Source: Prolixibacteraceae bacterium UBA6029
Lineage (GTDB): Bacteria > Bacteroidota > Bacteroidia > Bacteroidales > Prolixibacteraceae
Assembly (NCBI GenBank): GCA_002429385.1
Contig: DIZL01000040.1
Coordinates: 1-14,063 of the forward strand
Direction: 5' to 3'
Length of the DNA stretch: 14,063 nt
Every line of letters begins with the position of its first letter. Position 1 is the stretch's first letter. A model generated the notes under the pieces. It had not been told where the DNA came from. It saw nothing but the letters and a program-made list of their open reading frames with translations, and ran no database searches. Below are positions 1-7,789 of this stretch, piece by piece. The position numbers and the translations under genes are program-made.

Positions 1-157
1 TTTTTAAGAACATACTTTTGACGTGTTTACCTGCATTCCCCACAACAATGTCATGTGATCCGGTATTCCCGCGCAAACTCTTCAAATCATTCATTCCCGC
101 CTGAAAGAATTTTATACAATCCTGCCTTTAATCAAAACCCGACAACAGGATTTTATT

Positions 158-166
158 GATTTAAAT
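158..166. repeat. Left copy of 9-bp target-site duplication
   Basis: The sequence GATTTAAAT directly abuts the left end of the insertion sequence, and the identical nonamer abuts the right end at 1476-1484. A 9-bp duplication is within the range known for IS4-family elements. Two identical copies indicate that both ends belong to the same insertion event. Confidence 0.88.
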
Positions 167-183
167 TACTACTGATGCGTTAA
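167..183 (+). repeat. Left terminal inverted repeat of the IS
   Basis: The sequence TACTACTGATGCGTTAA pairs with the right end (1459-1475) read on the other strand, with one mismatch (C versus G at position 6). The transposase stop codon (180-182) is embedded in it. Confidence 0.9.
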
Positions 184-1352
184 AATTGATCATTAAATAA
201 ATCATATTGTTCTTTGAAATTTTGGTTGACTTCTAATTCAGTAATTAGCTCCTTTACGGGTGCTTTGTCGAATACTGATATGCCTAAGATTTGTATTATC
301 TCATAAATAGACAGTGTGCTTTTGAGTGAATATTTGATGTATGCAACAATAAGGTATGTGCAGATAGCTACCCAGATATGGAGGGCTACCGCATTTTCAG
401 AGTGACCCCAGAGTGTCTTTATCGTTAGATTTTGCTTTATCCACTTAAAGAACACTTCAATTTGCCAACGGTTACGGTACAGATAAGCAATTTCCATTGC
501 CGATACTTTGAAGTTATTACTCAGGAAAACGAGCAATATTTTTTTCTCATCATCGTAATATTCAACCAGTCGAAGCAATCCCGGATAAAGTTTCTTAGAC
601 TTATACACATTTAGGGTTATAATCTTATCGCTTCTTAATCCGGTGTTTTCATCAATGTTGTAATTGCACTCAACAATCCTGTAATCTAATGTCACTTTTG
701 CTCTTGTAACAAAAAATGCATCTGCTCTATGAATATTGTATAAAGCGGCAAAATCAACATACGCTTTATCCATCAGATATATTGCTTCAGGGATGGGAAC
801 CATAATATCCAGGACATTGCTGTCATGGTATTTCCCATCTGTGATAAATATAAATGCCGGAATGCTTCCTCTTAAATCGAGTAATGTGTGAATCTTTACT
901 GCTCCCCGTGAGTACTTGCCATTAGCCCAACTGAATAGCTTTATGCTTAAAGATATAGTTGTTGAATCAAGGGCAAATATGTCATTGTCAATATCAATAT
1001 TTGGGATTGGACTGTTTGCATATAGTGGTCTGACCAGTTTTATCAGATACTCACCAAAGTCAGCAAAAATCTTCCAGTCTCTTTGCTCGTTTGCACGTGA
1101 AAGGGTAGACTGATTGACATTTTGCTTTATGCCCAAATGATAAAGTTTGTTTTTATGGGCTTTCAAACAAGTACAAATATCTCTTAATGAATTCCGTGAA
1201 GTGAGTTGTCCAAAGAAAAGCTGAATAAACTGGTTCCAACAGTTCAAATCTCTCACATGGTAGTCCCCGTTATAACGCTTGACACACTTTTCAAACTCGT
1301 ATTTGCTGACAAACTGTAATAGCTGAGTGAAAACATATTTTCCTGAATTCAT
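180..1352 (-). CDS. IS4-family DDE transposase
   Basis: This 390-residue protein would catalyse cut-and-paste movement of the surrounding element by an RNase H-fold DDE mechanism. Visible acidic candidates are Asp129 (FALDSTT), Asp195 (LMDKAYVDF) and Glu299. The last lies in the family signature Y-x2-R-x3-E-x6-K, seen exactly as Tyr292, Arg295, Glu299, Lys306. The N-terminal part (about residues 5-75) resembles the DUF4372-type domain found in Bacteroidota IS4 transposases, followed by a DDE_Tnp_1 domain. Length is normal for an intact copy. The ATG at 1350-1352 is preceded on the transcribed strand by a TAGTTTTG -7-like box (1373-1380) and a hairpin (1357-1375) that may limit expression. It is the only gene in the element. 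The family call is strong; the exact IS name cannot be given. Confidence 0.93.
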   Translation of the reverse strand: MNSGKYVFTQLLQFVSKYEFEKCVKRYNGDYHVRDLNCWNQFIQLFFGQLTSRNSLRDICTCLKAHKNKLYHLGIKQNVNQSTLSRANEQRDWKIFADFGEYLIKLVRPLYANSPIPNIDIDNDIFALDSTTISLSIKLFSWANGKYSRGAVKIHTLLDLRGSIPAFIFITDGKYHDSNVLDIMVPIPEAIYLMDKAYVDFAALYNIHRADAFFVTRAKVTLDYRIVECNYNIDENTGLRSDKIITLNVYKSKKLYPGLLRLVEYYDDEKKILLVFLSNNFKVSAMEIAYLYRNRWQIEVFFKWIKQNLTIKTLWGHSENAVALHIWVAICTYLIVAYIKYSLKSTLSIYEIIQILGISVFDKAPVKELITELEVNQNFKEQYDLFNDQF

Positions 1353-1356
1353 AATC

Positions 1357-1375
1357 TTGCACTTTTAAGGTGCAA
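1357..1375 (-). promoter_or_regulatory. Hairpin in the transposase leader
   Basis: TTGCAC at 1357-1362 pairs with GTGCAA at 1370-1375 around a 7-nt loop, 4 bp upstream of the transposase start codon. It overlaps the last bases of the putative -7 box. A transcript reading in from outside the IS would carry the whole hairpin next to the start codon. A transcript started at the IS promoter would lack most of the upstream arm. This is a common way for insertion sequences to avoid translation from external transcripts; the role here is inferred. Confidence 0.45.
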
Positions 1376-1380
1376 AACTA
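1373..1380 (-). promoter_or_regulatory. Putative -7 box of the transposase promoter
   Basis: The minus strand reads TAGTTTTG, an exact match to the Bacteroidota -7 consensus TAnnTTTG, about 20 bp upstream of the start codon. The nearest TTG candidates for a -33 element are 15 or 23 nt further upstream, neither ideally spaced, so the promoter call is moderate. Confidence 0.45.
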
Positions 1381-1458
1381 GAAGTCAATTCAAATCAAAA
1401 AATCAAAGAACGCTTGTAATATTTTAATATATAGTTATTTACACAATTTTATTGAAAA

Positions 1459-1475
1459 TTAACGCATCACTAGTA
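1459..1475 (-). repeat. Right terminal inverted repeat of the IS
   Basis: Read on the minus strand this is TACTAGTGATGCGTTAA, matching the left end at 16 of 17 bases. The second GATTTAAAT target copy follows immediately. Confidence 0.9.
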
Positions 1476-1484
1476 GATTTAAAT
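1476..1484. repeat. Right copy of 9-bp target-site duplication
   Basis: GATTTAAAT, identical to 158-166. It lies only a few bases upstream of a promoter-like -7 box for the next gene. Confidence 0.88.
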
Positions 1485-1487
1485 AGT

Positions 1488-1495
1488 TAATTTTG
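1488..1495 (+). promoter_or_regulatory. Putative -7 box for the T9SS cargo gene
   Basis: TAATTTTG matches the TAnnTTTG consensus in all fixed positions. Transcription would start near 1502, giving a leader of about 25 nt before the ATG at 1526. No TTG lies 19-21 bp upstream: that interval is now occupied by the end of the insertion sequence. The box is therefore either orphaned or served by sequence brought in by the element. Confidence 0.35.
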
Positions 1496-1525
1496 GCTGA
1501 ACCTAATTACAGTAACCCTGAGTTT

Positions 1526-2704
1526 ATGAAAGCTTCATTTTTACTACTTTTCGTATTCCTCTGTCTTGCAGTAAAATCCCAAACGGTAGTTCCGCAAAAG
1601 GGATCTGGAAGCAAGTTCTCCTTCACCTGTGCCAATATGTATTTCGAAATTGATTCAGCCCGGGGCGCTCGTTTCACTTCTTTTAAACTTAACGATAATG
1701 AAATCATGTATGTCGATTTCAAGACTACCGACATGGCAGGATCAACATTCTGGCCCAGTCCTCAGAGCGTTTGGAACTGGCCCCCGGCCCTTAACCTCGA
1801 CGGCAATCCATACAAAACATCCATTCAGCAAAACAAAATTGTCTTTACCAGTAATATCGATACCAAGTCGATGCTTCGGTTTTACAAAACCATATCGGCC
1901 AGCGATATAGATACTTCCATCACTATCGACTATTGTATTAAAAACGAAAAAACGATAAGCCAAAAATGGGCTCCCTGGGAAATTACTAGGGTCCTGAATG
2001 GTGGCCTGACTATATTTGCAAAAGGATTGGGCAGCGTGACCGGCGACATGGCTCCAAGAACTATAGCGACGACAGGGTATGTATGGTACGATCAGGACCA
2101 AACGAAAGGAGGCATCGGGAGTAAGTTTTTCAGTGATGGCAAGGGCTGGCTGGCTCATATTGTCGATGGTGACATGCTCTTCATTAAGAAATTTGATGAT
2201 GTTGTGTATGGTAAAACAGCGCCGGCTGAATCAGAAGTAGAAGCCTATACTGCTCCCGATCAATCGTACACCGAACTGGAAGATCAGGGAACTTATACAA
2301 CCATTGCCGGTAAAGACTCGTTGATCTGGCATGTAAAATGGTTTGCGCGTAAATTGCCCGCTTCTGTAAATGTCGCAGTTGGCAGCAACACACTGACCAC
2401 TTACATCGAAGCAGTTTTAAAGAGAGGAGCAACAAGTGCCCGTATAAATTTAGCCAACAATGTCAGTGTAAAAGTATATCCTAATCCCGCATCAAAAACC
2501 ATTACCATCGAAACCGATTTGACGGCAGGCAGGGATGTAACCCTTCGCATCATTGATCTCCAGGGAAGAATTGTATTATCCCGTTCTGTTTCTCAGGCTA
2601 AAGATCAAATCAATATTGAACATCTGCCCCGGGGAAATTATATTTATGACATCCAGCAAGGAATCAAAATCATTTCAAAAGGTCAATTAGCGATAAAGCA
2701 TTAA
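1526..2704 (+). CDS. Secreted T9SS cargo protein, DUF4380-like
   Basis: The 392-residue protein begins with a signal peptide (MKASFLLLFVFLCLAVKS, with cleavage likely just before Gln19) and ends with a type A T9SS sorting domain (about residues 312-392). That domain shows the usual VYPNPAS start, the IIDLQGR core and the LPRGNYIYDI segment. It should be exported by Sec and then secreted or surface-anchored by the type IX system. The middle (about 25-300) has aromatic-rich stretches such as FWPSPQSVWNWPP and resembles DUF4380, a beta-sandwich family related to the galactose-mutarotase fold. No catalytic residues can be named, so carbohydrate binding or processing is only a guess. An upstream TTG at 1493 would extend the frame by 11 residues, but the ATG at 1526 places the signal peptide correctly. 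An IS lies 50 bp upstream. Confidence 0.82.
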   Translation: MKASFLLLFVFLCLAVKSQTVVPQKGSGSKFSFTCANMYFEIDSARGARFTSFKLNDNEIMYVDFKTTDMAGSTFWPSPQSVWNWPPALNLDGNPYKTSIQQNKIVFTSNIDTKSMLRFYKTISASDIDTSITIDYCIKNEKTISQKWAPWEITRVLNGGLTIFAKGLGSVTGDMAPRTIATTGYVWYDQDQTKGGIGSKFFSDGKGWLAHIVDGDMLFIKKFDDVVYGKTAPAESEVEAYTAPDQSYTELEDQGTYTTIAGKDSLIWHVKWFARKLPASVNVAVGSNTLTTYIEAVLKRGATSARINLANNVSVKVYPNPASKTITIETDLTAGRDVTLRIIDLQGRIVLSRSVSQAKDQINIEHLPRGNYIYDIQQGIKIISKGQLAIKH

Positions 2705-2773
2705 GATAATTAAAGAATCAACCTTCCAGGAGTGTGGATAATACTATTCAGGCAAAGCTATTTAATACAAATC

Positions 2774-2796
2774 CACCACTAAATGAGGTGTTTTTT
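2774..2796 (+). terminator. Probable intrinsic terminator after the T9SS cargo gene
   Basis: A short CACC...GGTG stem (2774-2777 with 2787-2790), with a partly pairing interior, is followed directly by six T residues (2791-2796). The stem is weak, but its position 70 nt after the stop codon and the T-run fit an intrinsic terminator. Confidence 0.45.
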
Positions 2797-2927
2797 ACAG
2801 TAAAAATAATAACTGCATACCCTCAAACATGAATCCTGTCATAGTATAATCAGATATTTCACCTTAACTTTATTCGGCACTTTAATACAATCCTTTCAAA
2901 GTTAAATACTTTCAAAAACTGAATATC

Positions 2928-5201
2928 ATGTCTAAAATAACGAAAGAAGACGCCCTGAATTACCACACCGAAGGCCGTCCCGGAAAACTGGAAGTGGTTC
3001 CTACAAAACCACATACAACCCAACGTGATCTTTCACTGGCCTATTCGCCAGGCGTAGCATATCCTTGTCTTGAAATAGAGAAGAATTTCGATGACATCTA
3101 TAAGTATACTTCAAAAGGAAACCTTGTAGCGGTCATATCCAACGGAACAGCAGTACTTGGATTAGGCGACATAGGCGCTGGCGCAGGTAAACCGGTCATG
3201 GAGGGCAAAGGACTGCTTTTCAAGATATTTGCCGATATTGATGTTTTCGATATTGAAGTCGACACCAAAGACATTGATAAGTTTATAGACACTGTAAAAA
3301 ACATTGCAGTCACCTTTGGGGGCATTAACCTTGAAGACATAAAAGCGCCCGAGTGTTTTGAAATCGAAGAACGATTAAAACGTGAGATTCAAATTCCCCT
3401 GATGCATGACGATCAGCATGGAACAGCTATCATTTGTTCTGCAGGCATAATCAATGCGCTTGAACTTTCGGAAAAGAAACTGGATGAAGCCAGGATTGTC
3501 ATTAACGGGGCTGGCGCTGCTGCCATAGCCTGCACGAAACTGATTATTTCGCTTGGTGCAAAACGTGAAAATATCGTAATGCTGGATTCAAAAGGAGTAC
3601 TTCGGAAAGATCGTACTGACCTGAATAAATACAAACTTGAATTTGCTACCGATCGTGATGTGAGGACCCTGTCCGATGCCATGATTGGAGCAGACATATT
3701 CCTGGGCTTATCCCAGGCAAATGTGGTCTCCAAAGAAATGGTGCGCTCCATGGCTGTCAGACCAATCGTATTTGCCATGGCCAACCCTGATCCTGAAATC
3801 TCCTACGATGACGCCATGTCTTCACGTGATGACCTGATTATGGCCACAGGCCGTTCGGATTACCCCAACCAGGTCAACAACGTTCTCGGTTTCCCTTATA
3901 TCTTCCGCGGAGCGCTGGATGTCCGTGCCACATGCATCAATGAGGAAATGAAACTGGCGGCTGTTTATGCCCTTGCGGGTCTTGCCAAAGAAGCCGTTCC
4001 CGAAACCGTTAGTAAGGCTTACAATGTGGCAAACCTTATTTTTGGCAGAGATTACATTATCCCTAAACCACTCGATCCGAGGCTTATTACAACTGTTGCA
4101 CCTGCGGTAGCCAAAGCGGCAATGGCAAGCGGTGTAGCCCGCCTGCCAATAGTGGACTGGAATAAATATAAACTTGAGCTTAGCCGTCGCCTGGGCCTGG
4201 ACAACCAGTTGTTTCATGGTATTGTAATAAAGGCAAAGCAAAACCCCAAAAGAATTGTATTTGCCGAAGGGAACAACCTAAAGATACTGAGAGCAGCCAA
4301 CGAAGTTTTGCACGAAGGGATTGCAATTCCGATCCTGTTGGGCAATGTGCAGGAGATCAAACAACTCATCGCCGATAACCAGCTCGATTTAAACGATACA
4401 CCCATTTTTGATCCCCATTCAATTGAGACTGAAGAATTGAGGAAATCATTTTCTGAGTTAATCTGGAAGAAACGTCAGCGCAAAGGAGTAAATCTTGCAG
4501 AGGCATATGAATTAACCTTTAACCGTAATTATTACGGGATTATGATGGTCGATACCGGTTTGGCCGATGCAATGATATCGGGGGTAACGAGTCATTACGG
4601 CGAAGTGATGGGACCAGCATTGAAATTAATCGGACCCAAACCAACTATCAACCGTATTTCAAGTATGTATATTGTTATGACAAAGAAAGGTCCGCTTTTC
4701 TTCGCCGATACCACCGTTAACTTAGATCCTGATGTTCAGACACTCATAGAAACTACCATAATGACTGCTGATCAAGTCAGGAAATTCAATATTGAACCTG
4801 TAATCGCTATGGTGTCCTATTCAAATTTCGGATCTGTTCAATTATCTGAACACACCAGGAATCTTGAACGGGTCAGGCAATCCATTAAATTTCTCCACCA
4901 GAACCATCCAGAACTTATCGTTGATGGTGAAATGCAGATGAACTTTGCTCTCAATAAAGAGCTGCGCAGTCAGAAATTCCCATTTACCCGTCTGGAAAAC
5001 AGGGATGTCAATACGATTATCTTTCCCAACCTTACATCCGGGAATATAGCTTACAAAATGATGTATGAAATCGGTGGTGCAGAAGTCGTTGGTCCCATCC
5101 TGATGGGAATGAAAAAACCTATACTTGTTGTACCCATAGAATGTTCGGTGCGTGAAATTGTGAACATGACAACTATCGCTGTGGTCGATGCTCAGGAATA
5201 G
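2928..5201 (+). CDS. maeB: Malic enzyme with C-terminal phosphotransacetylase-like domain
   Basis: It decarboxylates (S)-malate oxidatively to pyruvate + CO2 with NAD(P)+, linking C4 acids to pyruvate in the cytoplasm. At 757 residues it is the usual length of the fused MaeB type. The malic N-terminal domain (about 15-155) shows the Tyr39 region (LAYSPGVAYP), Lys94 in KPVMEGK, and metal-binding residues in EDIKAPECFE (136-145) and HDDQHGTA (160-167). The dinucleotide fold has NGAGAAAIA (193-201), followed by FAMANPDPE (282-290). From about residue 430 it becomes a PTA_PTB-like domain, which in related enzymes is regulatory and senses acetyl-CoA rather than acting as a transacetylase. Cofactor choice cannot be settled, since Asp220 at the end of the second strand is compatible with NAD. 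The gene stands alone, with no clear Shine-Dalgarno sequence. Confidence 0.95.
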   Translation: MSKITKEDALNYHTEGRPGKLEVVPTKPHTTQRDLSLAYSPGVAYPCLEIEKNFDDIYKYTSKGNLVAVISNGTAVLGLGDIGAGAGKPVMEGKGLLFKIFADIDVFDIEVDTKDIDKFIDTVKNIAVTFGGINLEDIKAPECFEIEERLKREIQIPLMHDDQHGTAIICSAGIINALELSEKKLDEARIVINGAGAAAIACTKLIISLGAKRENIVMLDSKGVLRKDRTDLNKYKLEFATDRDVRTLSDAMIGADIFLGLSQANVVSKEMVRSMAVRPIVFAMANPDPEISYDDAMSSRDDLIMATGRSDYPNQVNNVLGFPYIFRGALDVRATCINEEMKLAAVYALAGLAKEAVPETVSKAYNVANLIFGRDYIIPKPLDPRLITTVAPAVAKAAMASGVARLPIVDWNKYKLELSRRLGLDNQLFHGIVIKAKQNPKRIVFAEGNNLKILRAANEVLHEGIAIPILLGNVQEIKQLIADNQLDLNDTPIFDPHSIETEELRKSFSELIWKKRQRKGVNLAEAYELTFNRNYYGIMMVDTGLADAMISGVTSHYGEVMGPALKLIGPKPTINRISSMYIVMTKKGPLFFADTTVNLDPDVQTLIETTIMTADQVRKFNIEPVIAMVSYSNFGSVQLSEHTRNLERVRQSIKFLHQNHPELIVDGEMQMNFALNKELRSQKFPFTRLENRDVNTIIFPNLTSGNIAYKMMYEIGGAEVVGPILMGMKKPILVVPIECSVREIVNMTTIAVVDAQE

Positions 5202-5236
5202 TATACAGAACAGACAAGCCTCACCATACAGGATGA

Positions 5237-5278
5237 AAATACAAATACCCGTCAGTCTCCCGGCGGGTATTTGTATTT
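5237..5278. terminator. Bidirectional terminator between convergent genes
   Basis: AAATACAAATACCCG (5237-5251) and CGGGTATTTGTATTT (5264-5278) form a perfect 15-bp stem with a 12-nt loop. Each arm ends in a T-rich stretch on one strand, so it can terminate transcripts from both maeB (plus) and the oxidoreductase operon (minus). It lies 35 bp past the maeB stop and 19 bp past the gamma-subunit stop. Confidence 0.88.
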
Positions 5279-5297
5279 AAGAGTGAAATCTACTGGA

Positions 5298-5849
5298 TTA
5301 GACAGCCTGAACCAGCTCCAATCCTTCGAAGCCTTTCTGTACGGCTTCCAGGTTCATGGGGATCAGGTAATGATGGCGTGCAGGAAGAGATTTCTGTAAA
5401 CCCTTCTCAACACTTTCCATTTTCACTACAGGCTTGGCTTTGAGGTAAGCGCCTAAAACCACCATGTTGAAAGTTTTCACGTTACCAAGTTCAGCGGCAA
5501 TCAGTGTACCTTCAATCTTGTAGATGTTAATATCGGTACGTTTTGGGGGATGGATGATTCCGTTGGGATCATAAATCAATACCCCACCCGCCTTTACCAT
5601 CGGTTCAAACTTATCCATCGATTGCTGGTTCAGAATGATGGCTGTATCGTATTCGTTCAGAACAGGTGAACTGATACGACTTTCACTCAGGATAACCGTT
5701 ACATTGGCTGTACCACCACGCATTTCGGGTCCATAGGAAGGAAACCAGGATACTTCCTGATTCGCCATCACCCCCGAATAGGCTAATATTTTCCCCATTG
5801 AAAGTACGCCCTGTCCGCCAAAGCCGGCTATAATGATTTCTTCGGTCAT
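5298..5849 (-). CDS. 2-oxoacid:ferredoxin oxidoreductase, gamma subunit
   Basis: This 183-residue cytoplasmic protein is the gamma (POR/KOR gamma) domain of a 2-oxoacid:acceptor oxidoreductase. The family signature GFGGQG appears at residues 9-14, followed by the conserved SYGPEMRGGTANV stretch (about 38-50). In the four-subunit enzymes this domain contributes to CoA handling and assembly around the alpha/beta core. It starts 5 nt after the beta subunit stop and is the last gene of the operon, just before a strong terminator. Its length is normal for a stand-alone gamma subunit. It resembles gamma subunits of both 2-oxoglutarate and 2-oxoisovalerate enzymes, so substrate cannot be read from it alone. 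Confidence 0.92.
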   Translation of the reverse strand: MTEEIIIAGFGGQGVLSMGKILAYSGVMANQEVSWFPSYGPEMRGGTANVTVILSESRISSPVLNEYDTAIILNQQSMDKFEPMVKAGGVLIYDPNGIIHPPKRTDINIYKIEGTLIAAELGNVKTFNMVVLGAYLKAKPVVKMESVEKGLQKSLPARHHYLIPMNLEAVQKGFEGLELVQAV

Positions 5850-5854
5850 TGTTT

Positions 5855-6655
5855 TCAGTTTTTAATTGGTGTGTAACTTTCAGGATCGGTTTTTGAACTG
5901 TCTTTCAGATCTCCCGGCTTGTAGAATGGGAACATATTTTCGACCATCCATTCGTTGGCTTTTACCGGTGTCATTTTCCAGTTCATGTTGCAGGTGGAGA
6001 CCACTTCAACAAATGATGTTCCCTTCTTGTCCATCGCTGCCTGAAATGCCTTGGTAATGGCCTTTTTGCATCTGCGTATTGTAGCCGGAGTGTGAACCGA
6101 TTGACGGGTCACATAGGAAGTTCCCGGCAATTGTGCAATCAGTTCAGTAATCTTCAAAGGGTAACCGTTACGCCCGGCATCGCGGCCATTGGGTGTGGTA
6201 GCGGTAATTTGTCCCAGTAAGGTTGTTGGTGCCATTTGTCCGCCTGTCATTCCGTATATGCCATTATTAATAAAAATAACTACGATATTCTCACCCCGAT
6301 TGCAGGCATGCAGAATTTCAGCAGTTCCAATAGAAGCTAAATCTCCGTCACCCTGGTAAGTAAATACAACTTTATCAGGATTTGTACGTGCGATGCCTGT
6401 TGCAACAGCAGGCGCTCTGCCATGGGCTGCTTCCTGCCAGTCAATTTCGATGTAGTTGTATGCAAAAACAGAACAACCTACCGGAGAAACACCAATTGTT
6501 TTTTCCTGTATATCCAGGTCTTCTATGACTTCGGCCAGTAGTTTATGCACCACCCCATGGCTACAGCCCGGGCAATAATGCATTGTATTTTCGGTTAATA
6601 ACTTTGGTTTTTCATAAACCAGATTATTGGGATTAATGATATCTGCCAATTCCAT
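5855..6655 (-). CDS. 2-oxoacid:ferredoxin oxidoreductase, beta subunit (TPP-binding)
   Basis: The 266-residue beta subunit carries thiamine diphosphate and takes part in oxidative decarboxylation of a 2-oxoacid to acyl-CoA, or the reverse. It shows CPGC at residues 28-31, the TPP-binding GDGD at 102-105 followed by NNGIYGMTGGQ (130-140), and GVSPVGC (55-61). Cys222 (STCNMNW) sits in the region that follows the TPP domain. The gene begins 3 nt after the alpha subunit stop and ends 5 nt before gamma, so the three are almost certainly co-translated. Similar beta subunits are named KorB or VorA-like in relatives; the substrate could be 2-oxoglutarate, branched-chain or aryl 2-oxoacids. Confidence 0.93.
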   Translation of the reverse strand: MELADIINPNNLVYEKPKLLTENTMHYCPGCSHGVVHKLLAEVIEDLDIQEKTIGVSPVGCSVFAYNYIEIDWQEAAHGRAPAVATGIARTNPDKVVFTYQGDGDLASIGTAEILHACNRGENIVVIFINNGIYGMTGGQMAPTTLLGQITATTPNGRDAGRNGYPLKITELIAQLPGTSYVTRQSVHTPATIRRCKKAITKAFQAAMDKKGTSFVEVVSTCNMNWKMTPVKANEWMVENMFPFYKPGDLKDSSKTDPESYTPIKN

Positions 6656-6658
6656 AAA

Positions 6659-7744
6659 TTATCCTCCTATCAGTTTTTGTTCCAATGCATCCACTACCTC
6701 ACCCGGACTTGGTATGATACCGCCCATTCTTCCGAAATGCATAACCGGAAGAACATTGCCGGCAGCGAGTTGAACATCTTCAATCATTTGACCTGCATTC
6801 ATTTCGACAACAAGTATGCCTTTCACCCTTTTGGCGAGCGCTGCAATTGGTTTTTTGGGAAATGGGAATAATGTGATCGGGCGCAAAAGTCCAACCTTGA
6901 TGCCTTTTTCCCGTGCCTGATCCACTGCCTTCTGGCAAATTCTAGAGGAGGAACCGAAGGCCACGAGCAGATAGTCAGCATCCTCACACTGCAACTCTTC
7001 AAAAAGCACATCCTCTTCTTCCATCCGGTCATATTTGGCCTGTAACCGTAAGTTATTTTGCTCCATTCTTCCTGAATCCATTTCAAGGGAGGTAATAATG
7101 TTTCGCTGACGATTTGGCTTACGTCCATTAGTTACCCATGAGCCACGTTTCTGATCAATTTCTTCCTCAGTGGCTCTTGGTATAAAGTCAGCAAGAACCA
7201 CTTTTTCCATCATCTGGCCAATTACACCATCGGTAAGAATCAAGGCCGGGTTGCGGTACTTGAATGCCAGCTGAAAGCCAAGCTCTACAAAGTCGTTCAT
7301 TTCCTGAACCGATGAAGGTGCAAGGACTATCAAGCGGTAATCGCCATGTCCTCCGCCTTTGGTTGACTGAAAATAGTCGGCCTGTGAGGGTTGAATGGTA
7401 CCCAGTCCCGGTCCGCCACGCTGAACATTAACAATCAGGCAGGGCAATTCGGCGCCTGCAAGGTATGATATACCTTCAGACATTAAGCTAATTCCCGGGC
7501 TTGAAGAAGAGGTCAATACTTTTTTCCCGGAGGCTGCTGCTCCGTAAACCATGTGAATGGACGCAATCTCACTTTCGGCTTGAAGAACGACCATCCCGGT
7601 TTCGTTCCAGGGCTCCCGATCCATCAGTGTTTCCATTACTTCCGACTGGGGAGTTATGGGGTATCCGAAATAACCATCGCATCCACAGCGAATGGCCGCT
7701 TCGGCAATTACCTCATTTCCCTTCATTAATCTTAATTCTCCCAT
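6659..7744 (-). CDS. vorB: 2-oxoacid:ferredoxin oxidoreductase, alpha subunit (VorB-like)
   Basis: The 361-residue alpha subunit holds the pyrimidine-binding half of the TPP site and the transketolase-like C-terminal domain. Visible landmarks are GYPITPQSEVMETL (27-40), the LQAESEIAS segment around Glu57, GGPGLGTIQPSQADYF (110-125) and GGGHGDYRLIVLAPSS (130-145). These stretches match my memory of Bacteroidota proteins named 3-methyl-2-oxobutanoate dehydrogenase subunit VorB, whose substrates are branched-chain 2-oxoacids with some breadth to aryl analogues. The reaction is 2-oxoacid + CoA + oxidised ferredoxin to acyl-CoA + CO2 + reduced ferredoxin, reversible in anaerobes. It follows the ferredoxin gene after an 85-nt gap with a hairpin. 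The family is certain; substrate specificity is not. Confidence 0.9.
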   Translation of the reverse strand: MGELRLMKGNEVIAEAAIRCGCDGYFGYPITPQSEVMETLMDREPWNETGMVVLQAESEIASIHMVYGAAASGKKVLTSSSSPGISLMSEGISYLAGAELPCLIVNVQRGGPGLGTIQPSQADYFQSTKGGGHGDYRLIVLAPSSVQEMNDFVELGFQLAFKYRNPALILTDGVIGQMMEKVVLADFIPRATEEEIDQKRGSWVTNGRKPNRQRNIITSLEMDSGRMEQNNLRLQAKYDRMEEEDVLFEELQCEDADYLLVAFGSSSRICQKAVDQAREKGIKVGLLRPITLFPFPKKPIAALAKRVKGILVVEMNAGQMIEDVQLAAGNVLPVMHFGRMGGIIPSPGEVVDALEQKLIGG

Positions 7745-7753
7745 CTTTCTTTT

Positions 7754-7789
7754 ATTTACAATTTAATTATTTACAATTTACGATTTGAC
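7754..7789. repeat. Heptameric ATTTACA-type tandem repeat
   Basis: Five 7-nt units beginning ATTT (ATTTACA, ATTTAAT, then after one extra T, ATTTACA, ATTTACG, ATTTGAC) fill the start of the gap between the alpha and ferredoxin genes. The last full unit is shared with the left arm of the neighbouring hairpin. Confidence 0.7.

Larger units (their letters stand above)
167..1475 (-). mobile_element. Complete IS4-family insertion sequence, 1309 bp
   Basis: The element is bounded by 17-bp terminal inverted repeats (TACTA[C/G]TGATGCGTTAA) that match at 16 of 17 positions, and is flanked on both sides by GATTTAAAT. It carries a single transposase gene on the minus strand, whose stop codon lies inside the left-hand inverted repeat. 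Between the transposase start and the right inverted repeat is a leader of about 107 bp that holds a promoter-like box and a hairpin. Nothing is truncated or frameshifted, so the copy appears intact and possibly active. It is visibly more AT-rich than the neighbouring metabolic genes. Boundaries come directly from the repeats; the family assignment comes from the transposase motifs. Confidence 0.92.

Noticed and set aside
1..94. Stop-free minus-strand frame starting with ATG at 94 and running off the left edge (31 codons)
   Set aside because: Too short to distinguish from chance, no recognisable family and no promoter box at a sensible distance. A partial gene cannot be excluded, but the window gives no support for one.
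2865..2914. Promoter-like boxes upstream of maeB (TAACTTTA at 2865-2872, TACTTTCA at 2907-2914)
   Set aside because: Each deviates from TAnnTTTG and no TTG lies at the expected distance, so the maeB promoter cannot be placed with confidence.
4200..5201. Separate phosphate acetyltransferase gene
   Set aside because: The PTA-like sequence is in frame with the malic enzyme with no stop or restart, the known MaeB fusion architecture.
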